A stretch of DNA of 64,000 bases from Aneurinibacillus tyrosinisolvens (GTDB taxonomy: Bacteria; Bacillota; Bacilli; Aneurinibacillales; Aneurinibacillaceae): positions 1-64,000 of the forward strand of contig NZ_BBWZ01000022.1 of the NCBI RefSeq assembly GCF_001015055.1, given 5' to 3'. The notes beneath the pieces are model-generated. The model was not told the origin of the DNA, did no database searches, and worked only from the letters and a program-made list of their open reading frames with translations. Numbering within the stretch: position 1 is the first letter of the stretch; each line of letters opens with the position of its first letter. Below are positions 1 through 7,734 of the stretch, one piece after another. The translations under genes and the position numbers were made by a program.

Positions 1-270
1 GGAAATCCCGCGGGCGGTCCTGCTTTTTACGGATACATAATCAATCAAGAGAGGGATCACTGCCCAGACAAGCAGGCTGGCGTACCCGTGGACAAGGTTG
101 CCCTCCAGGTCTGTTGAGATGAAAGCGACAATGCTTCCTACGGTAATCCCTGTTATGTATTCAAAAAACGTCAGCTGAGCCAGCTGTTTTTTTCCCATTA
201 ACCTGGTGATAACAAAGAGGGTTATAAGGGCAAAAAATGCACGCAGCATAATTACAAATGTATCGGCCAT
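1..270 (-). CDS. DUF421 (YetF-like) membrane protein, N-terminal part
   Basis: The gene starts at 270 and runs off the left edge, so only the first 90 codons are visible. The start is preceded by an AGGTGA-type ribosome binding site. The protein opens with a hydrophobic segment, then the family signature RLMGKKQLAQLTFFEYITG and ITVGSIVAF, followed by a second hydrophobic stretch; this is the DUF421 pattern of YetF/YcaP proteins. It is the last visible gene of a leftward operon with spoVAC, spoVAD and a DUF1657 gene. In mobile spoVA operons of Bacillus a DUF421/DUF1657 protein (2Duf) influences spore heat resistance; sharing that role is an inference from context, and the C-terminal half is not in the window. 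Confidence 0.85.
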   Translation of the reverse strand, partial: MADTFVIMLRAFFALITLFVITRLMGKKQLAQLTFFEYITGITVGSIVAFISTDLEGNLVHGYASLLVWAVIPLLIDYVSVKSRTARGIS

Positions 271-333
271 TTTATTCACCTCATCTCATAAGAAGTAAGG
301 TGAGCACGACCACTCACCTTACAAATGGAAAAC

Positions 334-540
334 TTAGAAGCCTTTGTACTGTGGCTCTTCCTGCTCCAACTGTTGAACACGCGGCTCTAGGGCATCAATA
401 ATCGATTGTGTTTGTTGCGCCTGTTGCGTGAACAGTTGTTTTGCTTGTTTATCTTGCGTACCAAGCGCAAATGTCTCTAAACTCGCCTGTGCGCCTTTTA
501 AGCTGGCAACCACTGTCTTTACCTGTGTAGACACTGTCAT
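334..540 (-). CDS. DUF1657 small protein of spoVA-type operon
   Basis: This encodes 68 residues starting MTVSTQVKTVVASLKGAQAS, a recognisable DUF1657 domain that fills the whole protein. I chose the start at 540 because GGAGGTGAGATTC lies just before it; an upstream in-frame codon at 555 lacks such a site. The protein is soluble, mostly helical and rich in Gln, with a short acidic tail. Small DUF1657 proteins accompany DUF421 proteins and spoVA genes in sporulation operons of Bacillales. The molecular function is unknown. Confidence 0.85.
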   Translation of the reverse strand: MTVSTQVKTVVASLKGAQASLETFALGTQDKQAKQLFTQQAQQTQSIIDALEPRVQQLEQEEPQYKGF

Positions 541-570
541 GAATCTCACCTCCACAAAGAGTAGTATGCG

Positions 571-671
571 CTAGGATCGCGGTTTAAACACAAGGGAGCC
601 CAAAAAACCAAAAATAATCGCAGCGGAAATACCGGCACTTGTTACCTCAAAAATACCGGTAATATACTCAT
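571..671 (-). pseudogene. spoVAE: spoVAE remnant (C-terminal 33 codons only)
   Basis: Reading leftward directly after spoVAD, one frame encodes the SpoVAE C-terminus: [20 protein letters not shown] then [10 protein letters not shown] and a TAG stop at 571-573. An intact SpoVAE is roughly 115-120 residues, so about 80 N-terminal residues are missing. A GGAGGT site and an ATG at 671 remain in place, but that ATG is out of frame with the remnant and reads only nine codons. This looks like an internal deletion that joined the original ribosome binding site to the gene tail out of frame. The neighbours spoVAC, spoVAD and DUF1657 are intact. Confidence 0.8.
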
Positions 672-683
672 TGTTTTTACCTC

Positions 684-1691
684 CTATAAGCTACTTTCGA
701 TGGCAACGGCATGAGCGATACAAGGAATGCTCTCTTTTTGCTGAAAGGTGAGCGGAGAAAGAAGAGCGCCGGTAGCAATCACAAGGATTCGTTTCCATTC
801 ACCCTTATGCAGCCGGTTGAGCAAATGTCCATATGTTACGGTTGCACAGCACGCACAGCCGCTTCCGCCCGCAAACAGCTTCTGCTCTTTGCTGTAAATA
901 AGCAGGCCGCAATCGGTAAAGGATTTTTCCGCGATGGCGAAACCGTGCTTCTTTAATAGGTCAGCCGCAATCGGATGGCCGACCCTGCCAAGATCACCGG
1001 TCACAATCAGATCGTAATGGTCGGGCTGAATCTGTAAATCCCGGCAGTGCGCCTCAATGGTATCTACAGCGGCCGGTGCCATGGCCGATCCCATATTAAA
1101 GGGGTCAGAAATCCCCATATCAACAATCCGTCCAATTGTCGCTGCGGTTACCCGAGGGCCATTTCCACTTGCGCCTACAATTGCAGCGCCCGCACCGGTT
1201 ACAGTCCAGTTGGCCGTAGGCGGCTTCTGAGCTCCGTATTCATTTGGATACCGGAACTGCTTTTCGGCAGTAAGATTGTGGCTGGAAGTTCCTGTAAGGA
1301 CATACTTGGCTGCTTTGCAATCGACGAGCAGTGCGGCGAGGGCAAGCCCTTCCATGGAAGTTGAGCAGGCGCCGAAAATCCCGAGATAAGGAACCCCTAC
1401 GGTACGCGCGGAAAAACTGCTGGGTGTAATCTGGTTAATTAAATCGCCGGCCAGCATAAAATTAATGCTGCCTTTTTGGATGTTCGCTTTTTCAATGGCT
1501 TTATCACAGGCTTCTTCGAGCATGACTTTCTCAGCCTTCTCCAAACTATCTTGTCCTAGCCAGAGATCTTCATGAAGAATATCAAAGTCTTCAGCTAAGG
1601 GTCCTTTCGCCTCATGTGATCCCCCGACTGCGGCGGAGGATAAAATAACAGGCTGGGTGGGGAATACCCACGTTTGATGTCCCTGAAGCAA
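684..1691 (-). CDS. spoVAD: Stage V sporulation protein AD
   Basis: SpoVAD is a thiolase-fold protein that binds dipicolinic acid and helps load it into the developing spore; it acts with SpoVAC at the inner forespore membrane. The 335-residue product shows the family start [20 protein letters not shown], the conserved [20 protein letters not shown] stretch, and a C-terminal [15 protein letters not shown] segment. I place the start at a TTG (1691) because a GGAGGT lies about 8 nt upstream and homologues begin at this point; a longer ATG start at 1724 would overlap spoVAC. The spoVAC stop is 2 nt away, so the two genes are cotranscribed. The next gene, spoVAE, is broken. Confidence 0.95.
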   Translation of the reverse strand: MLQGHQTWVFPTQPVILSSAAVGGSHEAKGPLAEDFDILHEDLWLGQDSLEKAEKVMLEEACDKAIEKANIQKGSINFMLAGDLINQITPSSFSARTVGVPYLGIFGACSTSMEGLALAALLVDCKAAKYVLTGTSSHNLTAEKQFRYPNEYGAQKPPTANWTVTGAGAAIVGASGNGPRVTAATIGRIVDMGISDPFNMGSAMAPAAVDTIEAHCRDLQIQPDHYDLIVTGDLGRVGHPIAADLLKKHGFAIAEKSFTDCGLLIYSKEQKLFAGGSGCACCATVTYGHLLNRLHKGEWKRILVIATGALLSPLTFQQKESIPCIAHAVAIESSL

Positions 1692-1693
1692 GC

Positions 1694-2176
1694 CTATACA
1701 CCTCCAAGGGCTGAAATCGCCCATTTTATAAGCGCGACAAAGAAGGCGGATACGACGCCGAAAACAATAACCGAGCCGGCAAGCTTGAACATATTCCCGC
1801 CTACGCCGAGCACATAGCCTTCCGTTTTGTGTTCAATGGCGGCTGAAGCAATGGAATTGGCAAACCCGGTAACAGGTACAGCCGTGCCGCCTCCCGCAAA
1901 CTGGGCAATTTTATCGTATACGCCAAGTCCGGTAAGAAGAACGGAAGTGAAGATAAGGACCGCCACGGTTGGGTTTCCGGCTGCTTTCTGTGAGAAATGG
2001 AAAACATTCATAAAAAACATCTGAATAAACTGGCCCAATAAGCATATGAATCCGCCGACAAAAAAGGCGCGAATTGCGTTCTTAAAAATCGGTCTTGTAG
2101 GTTCACGCTGTTTGGCGAAACTTTGATATTCGATCTGGGTGGGGGTTAGTTTTTTTCTTTTTGCTTTACTTGGCAT
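1694..2176 (-). CDS. spoVAC: Stage V sporulation protein AC
   Basis: SpoVAC is a small integral membrane protein of the dipicolinic acid channel in the spore inner membrane; in B. subtilis it behaves as a mechanosensitive channel. The product is 160 residues. It has a basic start (MPSKAKRKKLTPTQIEYQSF), the family motif NAIRAFFVGGFICLLGQ, then VLLTGLGVYDKIAQFAGGG and GFANSIASAAIEHKTEG, and three to four hydrophobic segments. The start at 2176 has AAAGGAG at good spacing. It is first in the leftward operon and has a possible sigma-G promoter upstream (2212-2240). Confidence 0.95.
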   Translation of the reverse strand: MPSKAKRKKLTPTQIEYQSFAKQREPTRPIFKNAIRAFFVGGFICLLGQFIQMFFMNVFHFSQKAAGNPTVAVLIFTSVLLTGLGVYDKIAQFAGGGTAVPVTGFANSIASAAIEHKTEGYVLGVGGNMFKLAGSVIVFGVVSAFFVALIKWAISALGGV

Positions 2177-2211
2177 CGCTTTCTCCTTTACGTAAGTAGA
2201 ATCATCTCTTA

Positions 2212-2240
2212 TATTTTGCTGAAAAAAAGTCGTTTCATAC
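2212..2240 (-). promoter_or_regulatory. Candidate sigma-G promoter of the spoVAC operon
   Basis: Read leftward, GTATG (2240-2236) is followed 17 nt later by CAAAATA (2218-2212). The known forespore sigma-G pattern is approximately GYATR, 17-18 nt, CATNNTA, so the -35 fits and the -10 has one mismatch. The spoVAC start lies about 35 nt downstream. spoVA operons are sigma-G controlled in B. subtilis. The assignment here rests on sequence match and gene identity. Confidence 0.45.
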
Positions 2241-2263
2241 GAAGGGAGAGGGGCACAAAAAAA

Positions 2264-2288
2264 GACAGCGGATTCGTTTTCCGCTGTC
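2264..2288 (-). terminator. Intrinsic terminator, leftward
   Basis: The arms GACAGCGG (2264-2271) and CCGCTGTC (2281-2288) form an 8-bp stem. Read leftward it is followed by eight T residues. It lies upstream of the spoVAC promoter and insulates that operon from transcription arriving from the right. Confidence 0.7.
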
Positions 2289-2449
2289 TCCAGGCTACCG
2301 ATAAAGTTTTGACAGCTTGCAGCTCTGTTAATAGGAGCTTTTTTATTAACATCCGATATCATTCACTATGTAAACCCATGTAGCGAATCAAGTTCCGTAT
2401 ATGCTGACGGTCGGAAACATTTAGGGAAGGTTGAGTGAGTGAAATAATC

Positions 2450-2578
2450 ATGGACGAACCGTACATCATCCTATGTCAGGGAGGGATAAACATTGTGGTT
2501 CCCCCTGGAATAAATCCAGAGGGAAAAGGAGCCTTTGATAATAATCAGGCAAATGTTGATTTATTTCCCATAAAATAA
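2450..2578 (+). CDS. Possible 42-residue protein of unknown function
   Basis: An open frame reads MDEPYIILCQGGINIVV then PPGINPEGKGAFDNNQANVD and LFPIK before TAA. I do not recognise it. Support comes from its position: a hairpin (2581-2615) follows the stop immediately. The start is uncertain: the ATG at 2450 has no close ribosome binding site, whereas a GTG at 2495 has GGGAGGG at good spacing and would give a 27-residue peptide. It could also be the tail of a decayed gene. Confidence 0.35.
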   Translation: MDEPYIILCQGGINIVVPPGINPEGKGAFDNNQANVDLFPIK

Positions 2579-2580
2579 GG

Positions 2581-2615
2581 ATAGAGGGAGGCTCATGATG
2601 AAGAACCTCTATTTG
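2581..2615. terminator. Bidirectional hairpin terminator
   Basis: ATAGAGG (2581-2587) pairs with CCTCTAT (2606-2612), and T-rich sequence follows on the plus strand. It lies between a rightward small frame ending at 2578 and the leftward DUF2642 gene ending at 2644. A similar hairpin with a loop of the same flavour (CATGAGC) follows the GerD-like gene at 5426-5450. Confidence 0.5.
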
Positions 2616-2643
2616 TGTTGTCTAACAATAGGCTAAACAGTTA

Positions 2644-2919
2644 CTAATTAATATAGATGATCCCCTCAAGCCTAATTTGATAATGTTCTCCTTCATTGGA
2701 GACTAAAATATGATCGGGGTAAACCTCCTCTAATGTTCCTTTAATGATTTCAACCGACGTCGCAACGGATATTTGTCTTCCCCTCCGTTGTTGTAAACTA
2801 TTCAGAAGTTGTTTCGTGAATGTCACAGTGTTCCTAGAAGTAGATTCTCTTTTCTCAGGTACGTATTCAATCTGCTCTGATACAGGATAAACATAACGGT
2901 GATAAAACGGATAATTCAT
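2644..2919 (-). CDS. DUF2642-like small spore-type protein
   Basis: The 91-residue protein starts MNYPFYHRYVYPVSEQIEYV at 2919, with AGGAGGT in front; an upstream extension lacks a site. The last 55 residues have the pattern QRRGRQISVATSVEIIKGTL then a valine-rich strand, HYQIRLEGIIYIN, typical of the DUF2642 family. Members of that family are small beta-rich proteins frequent in spore-formers and sometimes found in coat operons. Its neighbour (3082-3348) is another small leftward gene with a comparable fold pattern. The molecular role is unknown. Confidence 0.65.
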   Translation of the reverse strand: MNYPFYHRYVYPVSEQIEYVPEKRESTSRNTVTFTKQLLNSLQQRRGRQISVATSVEIIKGTLEEVYPDHILVSNEGEHYQIRLEGIIYIN

Positions 2920-3081
2920 GTTTACCTCCTTAATTTTTAGCCGTAATAGGAGTATATGCGGAATACAGGAAGATGACATGAGGCAAATACCCAAAGTGCT
3001 GATTGATCCTTTTATTTTCAACTACAAGACCCTGTAATTTGTTTTTCTTTGGCCCATAGTAAAGAAACCAGTAAGCGATGA

Positions 3082-3348
3082 TCAGAAGGGAACCGCTCTT
3101 CCGAAAAAGGGAAGTAAAAACAAGGAAGCAAGCACAGATATGGGAAGCGTTAAATGTCTACTAAAGGGACCCAAGCCAAATTCATGGGAGTCGGCTCCCT
3201 CTATTTCATGCGTAGGAATGCCAAGGATAACATTTTCAAGATTAACGTCGACAATAAATCCATCGTAAATTTTACCTTCTGTCGTTGTTACCCGTACATA
3301 ACGATGAAGGTGATGTCGACACAATGTATACGAGTGTTCAGTATCCAA
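3082..3348 (-). CDS. Small protein of unknown function, LSm/DUF2642-like beta core
   Basis: The product is 88 residues, starting with TTG at 3348 after an AGAGGAGA site. It opens MDTEHSYTLCRHHLHRYVRV and continues TTEGKIYDGFIVDVNLENVI. This is a basic His/Cys-containing start and a beta-strand repeat reminiscent of small spore proteins that carry an 'R-V-x-T-x-x-G-x-x-x-x-G-x-I' core. The C-terminus is hydrophobic (PISVLASLFLLPFFGRAVPF). I do not recognise a named family. It is leftward and close to the DUF2642-like gene. Confidence 0.5.
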   Translation of the reverse strand: MDTEHSYTLCRHHLHRYVRVTTTEGKIYDGFIVDVNLENVILGIPTHEIEGADSHEFGLGPFSRHLTLPISVLASLFLLPFFGRAVPF

Positions 3349-3843
3349 CTATTTATCTCCTCTCTTTGTAAATACTGATACATAAATAAGGGTGAGTAAA
3401 GCAGATGGTATAAAGTACACAAAGATAAGTGAACAAGTGTATGGGTGAATGCCCCTTTTAATGCAATGTCCGCTAATCTGGGTTACGTAAAACCAAAAAG
3501 GGGATTTAGACTTGGATTGCCTTTTTAAGCACTCTTTCTTTTCACAAGATGTAAAGTTGGATTGAGCGTCAATTATATTGATTATCGACGACCCGAAGCC
3601 AAAAAGAGAAACGTCTTTAGGCCAGGGATTGTTGGACTAATAACCTGGAAGTAAAAATAGTTGTTTGTGGAGGGACATTAGCCCAGGCAATTATTAGGTT
3701 GATGTCTTAGTATATTGGGTGGGAGTAATAAGAATTAAAGCCAGTGGGTTGGGCTAAACTTGTTATTTTTCAAGAAGATTCACCAATAATCATTTTACCC
3801 AATCCTTTTAATTAAAACCTTGAGTAGAAAGGGGGAATCGTGT
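3349..3843. other. Non-coding interval upstream of lysA
   Basis: About 500 nt without a convincing gene. It is AT-rich and contains an imperfect inverted repeat CCCCTTTT (about 3451) against AAAAAGGGG (about 3496). I looked for a lysine riboswitch in front of lysA and did not find its conserved AGGTAGAGGNGC-like start. Confidence 0.5.
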
Positions 3844-5202
3844 TTGTTTTTACACGGAACATCTACGGTTAACAAGCAAGGCCATTTAGAAATAGGTGGT
3901 TGTGATACCCTTGATTTAGTTGAAAAGTTCGGCACTCCTTTATTTGTCTACGATGAGGAATTAATTCGGCAAAAGTGTCGAAATTACATTCAAGCTTTCA
4001 AAGAGACGGGGCACCGGTTTCGTGTAGCTTATGCCAGTAAAGCATTTTGTACTATGAAGTTATGTAAGGTTATTGAAGAGGAAAATTTGTGTTTGGATGT
4101 TGTTTCTGCAGGGGAATTATTTACAGCCTTAGCTGCAGGATTTCCTGCTGAGCGCATCCATTTTCATGGTAATAATAAAACGAGACAAGAAATTCAAATG
4201 GCACTAGAGGAAAATATAGGTTGTTTCGTCGTAGACAATTTCTATGAGTTAACTATGTTAGCCGATTTAGCCCGGAAATACGGAGAAACGGCCCATATTC
4301 TTTTACGGGTTACTCCAGGAGTAGAATGCCATACCCACCAATACATGGTCACAGGACAACAGGATTCTAAATTTGGATTTGATATAAAAAGCGGTCAAGC
4401 TTATAAGGCAGTGAGTGAAGCCTTACAGCTTTCCTCTCTTCATCTTCTTGGTTTGCATTCCCATATCGGTTCACAAATCTTTGAAACTAGAGGATTTGAA
4501 GCTGCAATCGAATGTCTTGCTGAATTTCTGGAGCAGCTCCAAGATAAATTGTCGTTCACAGCCCAAGTTTTAAATGTTGGTGGGGGATTTGGCATACGTT
4601 ATCATGCTGAGGATATACCGCCAACAGAAGAAGCATATATAAAAGTGATTACTGATTCTGTCCATCGTTCATTTACGAAAAGAGCGTACCCATTTCCCGA
4701 AATTTGGATTGAGCCAGGACGTACTATTGTTGGAGAAGCTGGAATGACGCTTTATACCGTCGGCTCTATCAAAGAAGTAGAGGGTATCCGAAAATATGTG
4801 TCGGTAGATGGAGGAATGACAGATAATCTTCGTCCGGCATTATATCAAGCGAAGTACGAGGCTATACTAGCCAACCGAATAAATGAAAAGCCGGAGGAAA
4901 TTGTCTCAATAGCAGGAAAGTGTTGTGAAAGTGGAGATATGCTCATCTGGAATATCGAGTTGCCTAAAGTAAACTATGGAGATATTTTAGCTGTTTCATG
5001 TACAGGTGCATACGGGTACGCCATGGCTAGTAATTATAATCGTATTCCAAGACCTGCTGTTGTATTTGTAAAGAATGGGGAAGCGGAAATCGTCGTGAAA
5101 CGCGAAACCTACAAAGATCTAATAGCTAATGAGTATATTCCTGAAATAGTCAATACACTAAAAAATCATAGCTACATGATTGAAAGAATATCGGATATTT
5201 AA
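3844..5202 (+). CDS. lysA: Diaminopimelate decarboxylase
   Basis: LysA removes the D-side carboxyl of meso-diaminopimelate to give lysine, the last step of the pathway, using PLP in the cytoplasm. The 452-residue protein starts MFLHGTS like B. subtilis LysA. I chose TTG at 3844 because AGGGGGA lies 8-10 nt upstream; a TTG at 3820 would add eight residues. The PLP lysine is in RVAYASKAF (about K66), followed by SHIGSQI and the glycine loop NVGGGFGIRYHAED. The substrate-binding CCESGDML motif lies near residue 366. It is monocistronic, AT-rich (about 35-40% GC in samples) compared with the nos genes, and is flanked by spore-type genes. Confidence 0.96.
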   Translation: MFLHGTSTVNKQGHLEIGGCDTLDLVEKFGTPLFVYDEELIRQKCRNYIQAFKETGHRFRVAYASKAFCTMKLCKVIEEENLCLDVVSAGELFTALAAGFPAERIHFHGNNKTRQEIQMALEENIGCFVVDNFYELTMLADLARKYGETAHILLRVTPGVECHTHQYMVTGQQDSKFGFDIKSGQAYKAVSEALQLSSLHLLGLHSHIGSQIFETRGFEAAIECLAEFLEQLQDKLSFTAQVLNVGGGFGIRYHAEDIPPTEEAYIKVITDSVHRSFTKRAYPFPEIWIEPGRTIVGEAGMTLYTVGSIKEVEGIRKYVSVDGGMTDNLRPALYQAKYEAILANRINEKPEEIVSIAGKCCESGDMLIWNIELPKVNYGDILAVSCTGAYGYAMASNYNRIPRPAVVFVKNGEAEIVVKRETYKDLIANEYIPEIVNTLKNHSYMIERISDI

Positions 5203-5297
5203 ATCGGACGTAGTCAATTGAATTTTACAGGACCCATTTATTGCATTCATTAACTTTCGATTTAATGCATGTAAATATGCTCCTCTAATTTGGTAAA

Positions 5298-5335
5298 GGA
5301 CCGCATAAATTTCCTCAAGGAAATGCATGTGGTCC
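5298..5335. terminator. Hairpin downstream of lysA
   Basis: GGACCGCAT (5298-5306) pairs with ATGTGGTCC (5327-5335) with one G-U pair, extended by AAATTTCC/GGAAAT inside. It has no strong T-run. It probably marks the end of lysA transcription. Confidence 0.45.
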
Positions 5336-5357
5336 TCATATGTAACGAGCTTCTTTA

Positions 5358-6326
5358 TTATCTTTTGTAATTACACTGACAATTTATAAGTAATGGGATA
5401 GTAGATATGAGGAAATAAAGATTTAAGAGGTCACCACATGAGCAACCTCTATTCATTTTGTTGTTCTTTGGAATCTTTCGATTGTATGTTAGTTTTTCCT
5501 TCAGGTTCTTGATTATCTGATGAACTTTTTCGATTTTTCTTTTTTCCATTTGTTGTTGTTCCATTTGTTGTTTCATTTGTTGTTGCATCTGTACCTGCAT
5601 TTTTTGTGTCGCTTGTGCAACCGCCATCTTAATCATTTTTTCCAATTCATCTGCAATTTTAGGGTCTTTTAGGAGGGGTATCATAGCATCTGCCATTTGA
5701 GAACGCAAGGAAGGTGTTGTACTAATGTCTTTGAACCCTTGAATATCTTGCGTGAGTTTTCTTGGCTTAAAATCTTTATCATTATGGATTGCATCAGTTG
5801 TCTTTAACGATAGTTCTTTTACACTTCGTGAAGTAGTGGGGTTATTCAGGGCTAAGAACCGTTCATTCACTCCTTGTTGTAGAATTTTGCTTTGTAAATG
5901 GATGTCCTTCAATGCTTTCTTTCGAGATTCATTTTGAATTTGAACTAAATGATGATGCTTCCTTCTATCATCATTTATCCCATTCATTACATTTAAGGTG
6001 GATACCATTAACTGTTCTTTTCCTGTTGGATCATTGGTCATTAATTGATTCATTTTGGCATTGAATCCAATAACTCTCTGTCGTAAGTCAGGGTCAGTCA
6101 TCATCATCTCTTGTTCTTTTATTGTATTTTGGAGAATTGAACGCTTCGTTTGTTCATCTTGTTGCATGACTTGTATTCTGCCATCAGAAAAGGCTCTTTG
6201 AACGGATTGGTTCTTTGCCATACTTTGTGTTGCGTTTTGGATACTCTGCGATTTTTGCCCTTGTTGGGTACATCCTGTTATTAAAATTGTACTGCAAACC
6301 AAAACAGATAGTAATTCATTCTTCAT
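5358..6326 (-). CDS. GerD-like germination lipoprotein with apparent 3' frameshift
   Basis: The protein starts MKNELLSVLVCSTILITGCT at 6326 (GGGGGG site) with a lipobox L-I-T-G-C, so it is a predicted lipoprotein. The body is hydrophilic and helical, with repeated 'D-P-x-L-R-x-R-V' and 'L-L-K-D-P-K-I-A-D-E-L' phrases and a Met/Gln-rich coiled region (QKMQVQMQQQMKQQMEQQQM), as in GerD, a spore inner-membrane lipoprotein needed for nutrient germination. At an A6 run (5540-5545) the frame seems shifted: adding one base gives a hydrophilic tail SSSDNQEPEGKTNIQSKDSK ending at TAG 5449-5451, right beside a terminator hairpin. The unshifted frame instead runs on to 5358 through the hairpin with an unlikely Cys/Leu-rich tail. 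Confidence 0.7.
   Translation of the reverse strand: MKNELLSVLVCSTILITGCTQQGQKSQSIQNATQSMAKNQSVQRAFSDGRIQVMQQDEQTKRSILQNTIKEQEMMMTDPDLRQRVIGFNAKMNQLMTNDPTGKEQLMVSTLNVMNGINDDRRKHHHLVQIQNESRKKALKDIHLQSKILQQGVNERFLALNNPTTSRSVKELSLKTTDAIHNDKDFKPRKLTQDIQGFKDISTTPSLRSQMADAMIPLLKDPKIADELEKMIKMAVAQATQKMQVQMQQQMKQQMEQQQMEKRKIEKVHQIIKNLKEKLTYNRKIPKNNKMNRGCSCGDLLNLYFLISTIPLLINCQCNYKR
5426..5450 (-). terminator. Terminator hairpin of the GerD-like gene
   Basis: AGAGGT (5426-5431) pairs with ACCTCT (5445-5450). It overlaps the stop codon of the frame-corrected GerD-like protein (5449-5451), which supports that stop as the natural gene end. Confidence 0.5.
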
Positions 6327-6535
6327 TAATAACCCCCCGACCATGAATTTCATTAAGAAGCCATTATCTGATGCTTATTAGCACACTTACAACAGAAATC
6401 CGCACATCGTTGACAGTGAACATCTTGGAATTTTGTGTATAAAAAACATACATATAGAGTTTGCAAAAGGGACCTTTTTATTCAATTTACCAATCAGTTT
6501 CTTATCTAAAGACAATACATGCCGCAATGTATTGT

Positions 6536-7276
6536 CTACTTTTTGTGGGAAACGTCCTTCTCTTTTTGCGAAAGCAGTTGTGAGACGGTAACAAACGTAT
6601 AGCCCTCCTTCGTTAGTTTATCCAGGATGCCTTCTACTGCCTGTACCGTCTGTGTCCGGTTTCCACCTGCATCGTGGAATAGAACAATGTTCCCGGGACG
6701 AGCATTTTTGCACACCTTATCGATAATCTTCTGTGTACCTGGATTTCTCCAGTCTTTTGTATCCTGCTTCCATGACCACATTACGACAATCTGATTTCCA
6801 AACTTTGCAGCTTCTACTACCTTTTCATCATAAACGCCGCCTGGCGGGCGGAATAGGGATGGGTATATCCCTGTAATGGCATGAATGATATCATCCGCAT
6901 CCCTGATTTCTCTTTGAAGCTGGAATAGAGAAATCGTATGTACTTTAGGATGGCGGTATGTATGGTTGCCAATCTCATGTCCGTTCTGAATCATTTCATT
7001 AATAAGGGTAGAATTTCTTTCTGCTTTGCTGCCGATGACAAAGAATGTCCCTTTTGCTTGGTACTTTTCCAATAACTTGAGAATAGGCTGTGTATACCTG
7101 GGATCAGGACCGTCATCAAATGTGAGGGCAATCATTTTTTCTTTTGTGTTTACCTCCCATACGATACTTCCTCTTGATTCAAAATAAGCACGGTTTTTCT
7201 TGCTGGCATGTACGGCTTCGCCGTCAAAAAAAAAGAGTGAAAGAAAAAGAAAAAATAGAGAAAATTGTTTTACCAC
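6536..7276 (-). CDS. Polysaccharide deacetylase (carbohydrate esterase family 4)
   Basis: A secreted or membrane-anchored metal-dependent deacetylase acting on N-acetylated glycans such as peptidoglycan. The 246-residue product begins with a hydrophobic signal region (FSLFFLFLSLFFF). It carries the NodB motifs in order: IALTFDDGPDPRYTQ (catalytic and metal Asp), GHEIGNHTYRHPKVH (metal His pair), SLFRPPGGVYDE, and a C-terminal VLFHDAGGNRTQT. I prefer GTG at 7276, with AAAGGCGGT about 7 nt upstream, over the TTG at 7309, which lacks a site. In spore-formers such enzymes modify cortex or vegetative wall; the exact substrate cannot be read from sequence. Confidence 0.9.
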   Translation of the reverse strand: MVKQFSLFFLFLSLFFFDGEAVHASKKNRAYFESRGSIVWEVNTKEKMIALTFDDGPDPRYTQPILKLLEKYQAKGTFFVIGSKAERNSTLINEMIQNGHEIGNHTYRHPKVHTISLFQLQREIRDADDIIHAITGIYPSLFRPPGGVYDEKVVEAAKFGNQIVVMWSWKQDTKDWRNPGTQKIIDKVCKNARPGNIVLFHDAGGNRTQTVQAVEGILDKLTKEGYTFVTVSQLLSQKEKDVSHKK

Positions 7277-7309
7277 TTCATTTACCGCCTTTATGCTTTC
7301 TATATTCAA

Positions 7310-7734
7310 TTGCTGTTTGATTCAACAACAGTAGTACGGAACCCATCTCCTAAATTATCTCTGTCTACCGGGAAGGAATGGTCATCCATTTCTGGTCCAC
7401 ATAATTACTGATGAATCTTATTTCTAAGAACCCTGGGGCAAATGGAGTGATTGAGCAGGTACAGTTTCTTTCTCTGCTGTGGTAATCCCGAAGTCTTGAA
7501 TAGGTTGTTCAAGGAGCGTTCATCCTTTTAAATAGAAGCAAATCCCATTTATAGCTTGCGCATTTTGTTTTATTTCTATATGTGGATACTTTTGGAGATG
7601 AAATGAGGATTGTAAAAACAAATTGTTTTGCCCTTTACAGTAGTAGTGGCTAGTAAGTATTTGTAAAATAACTTCCTGTAATCACCCATGTTAGGATGGG
7701 ACGAACTGTACAAACTAACAATGGAGGTGAAGAG
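7310..7734. other. Intergenic region without a recognisable gene
   Basis: About 425 nt. The leftward frames contain short protein-like phrases (for example DDHSFPVDRDN near 7370), which may be the trace of a lost gene, but no frame is long enough to assign. The last 100 nt hold the upstream region of the YhcN-like gene. Confidence 0.4.

Noticed and set aside
3451-3504. Inverted repeat suggesting insertion-sequence end
   Set aside because: Arms are short and imperfect, no transposase fragment or target duplication is seen.
3349-3843. Lysine riboswitch upstream of lysA
   Set aside because: The conserved core of the L box is not visible and no terminator/antiterminator pair precedes the start.
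6353-6466. 37-residue leftward frame with a Cys-rich segment HCQRCADFCCKCANK
   Set aside because: TTG start lacks a usable ribosome binding site; kept only as a note because the Cys pattern is striking.
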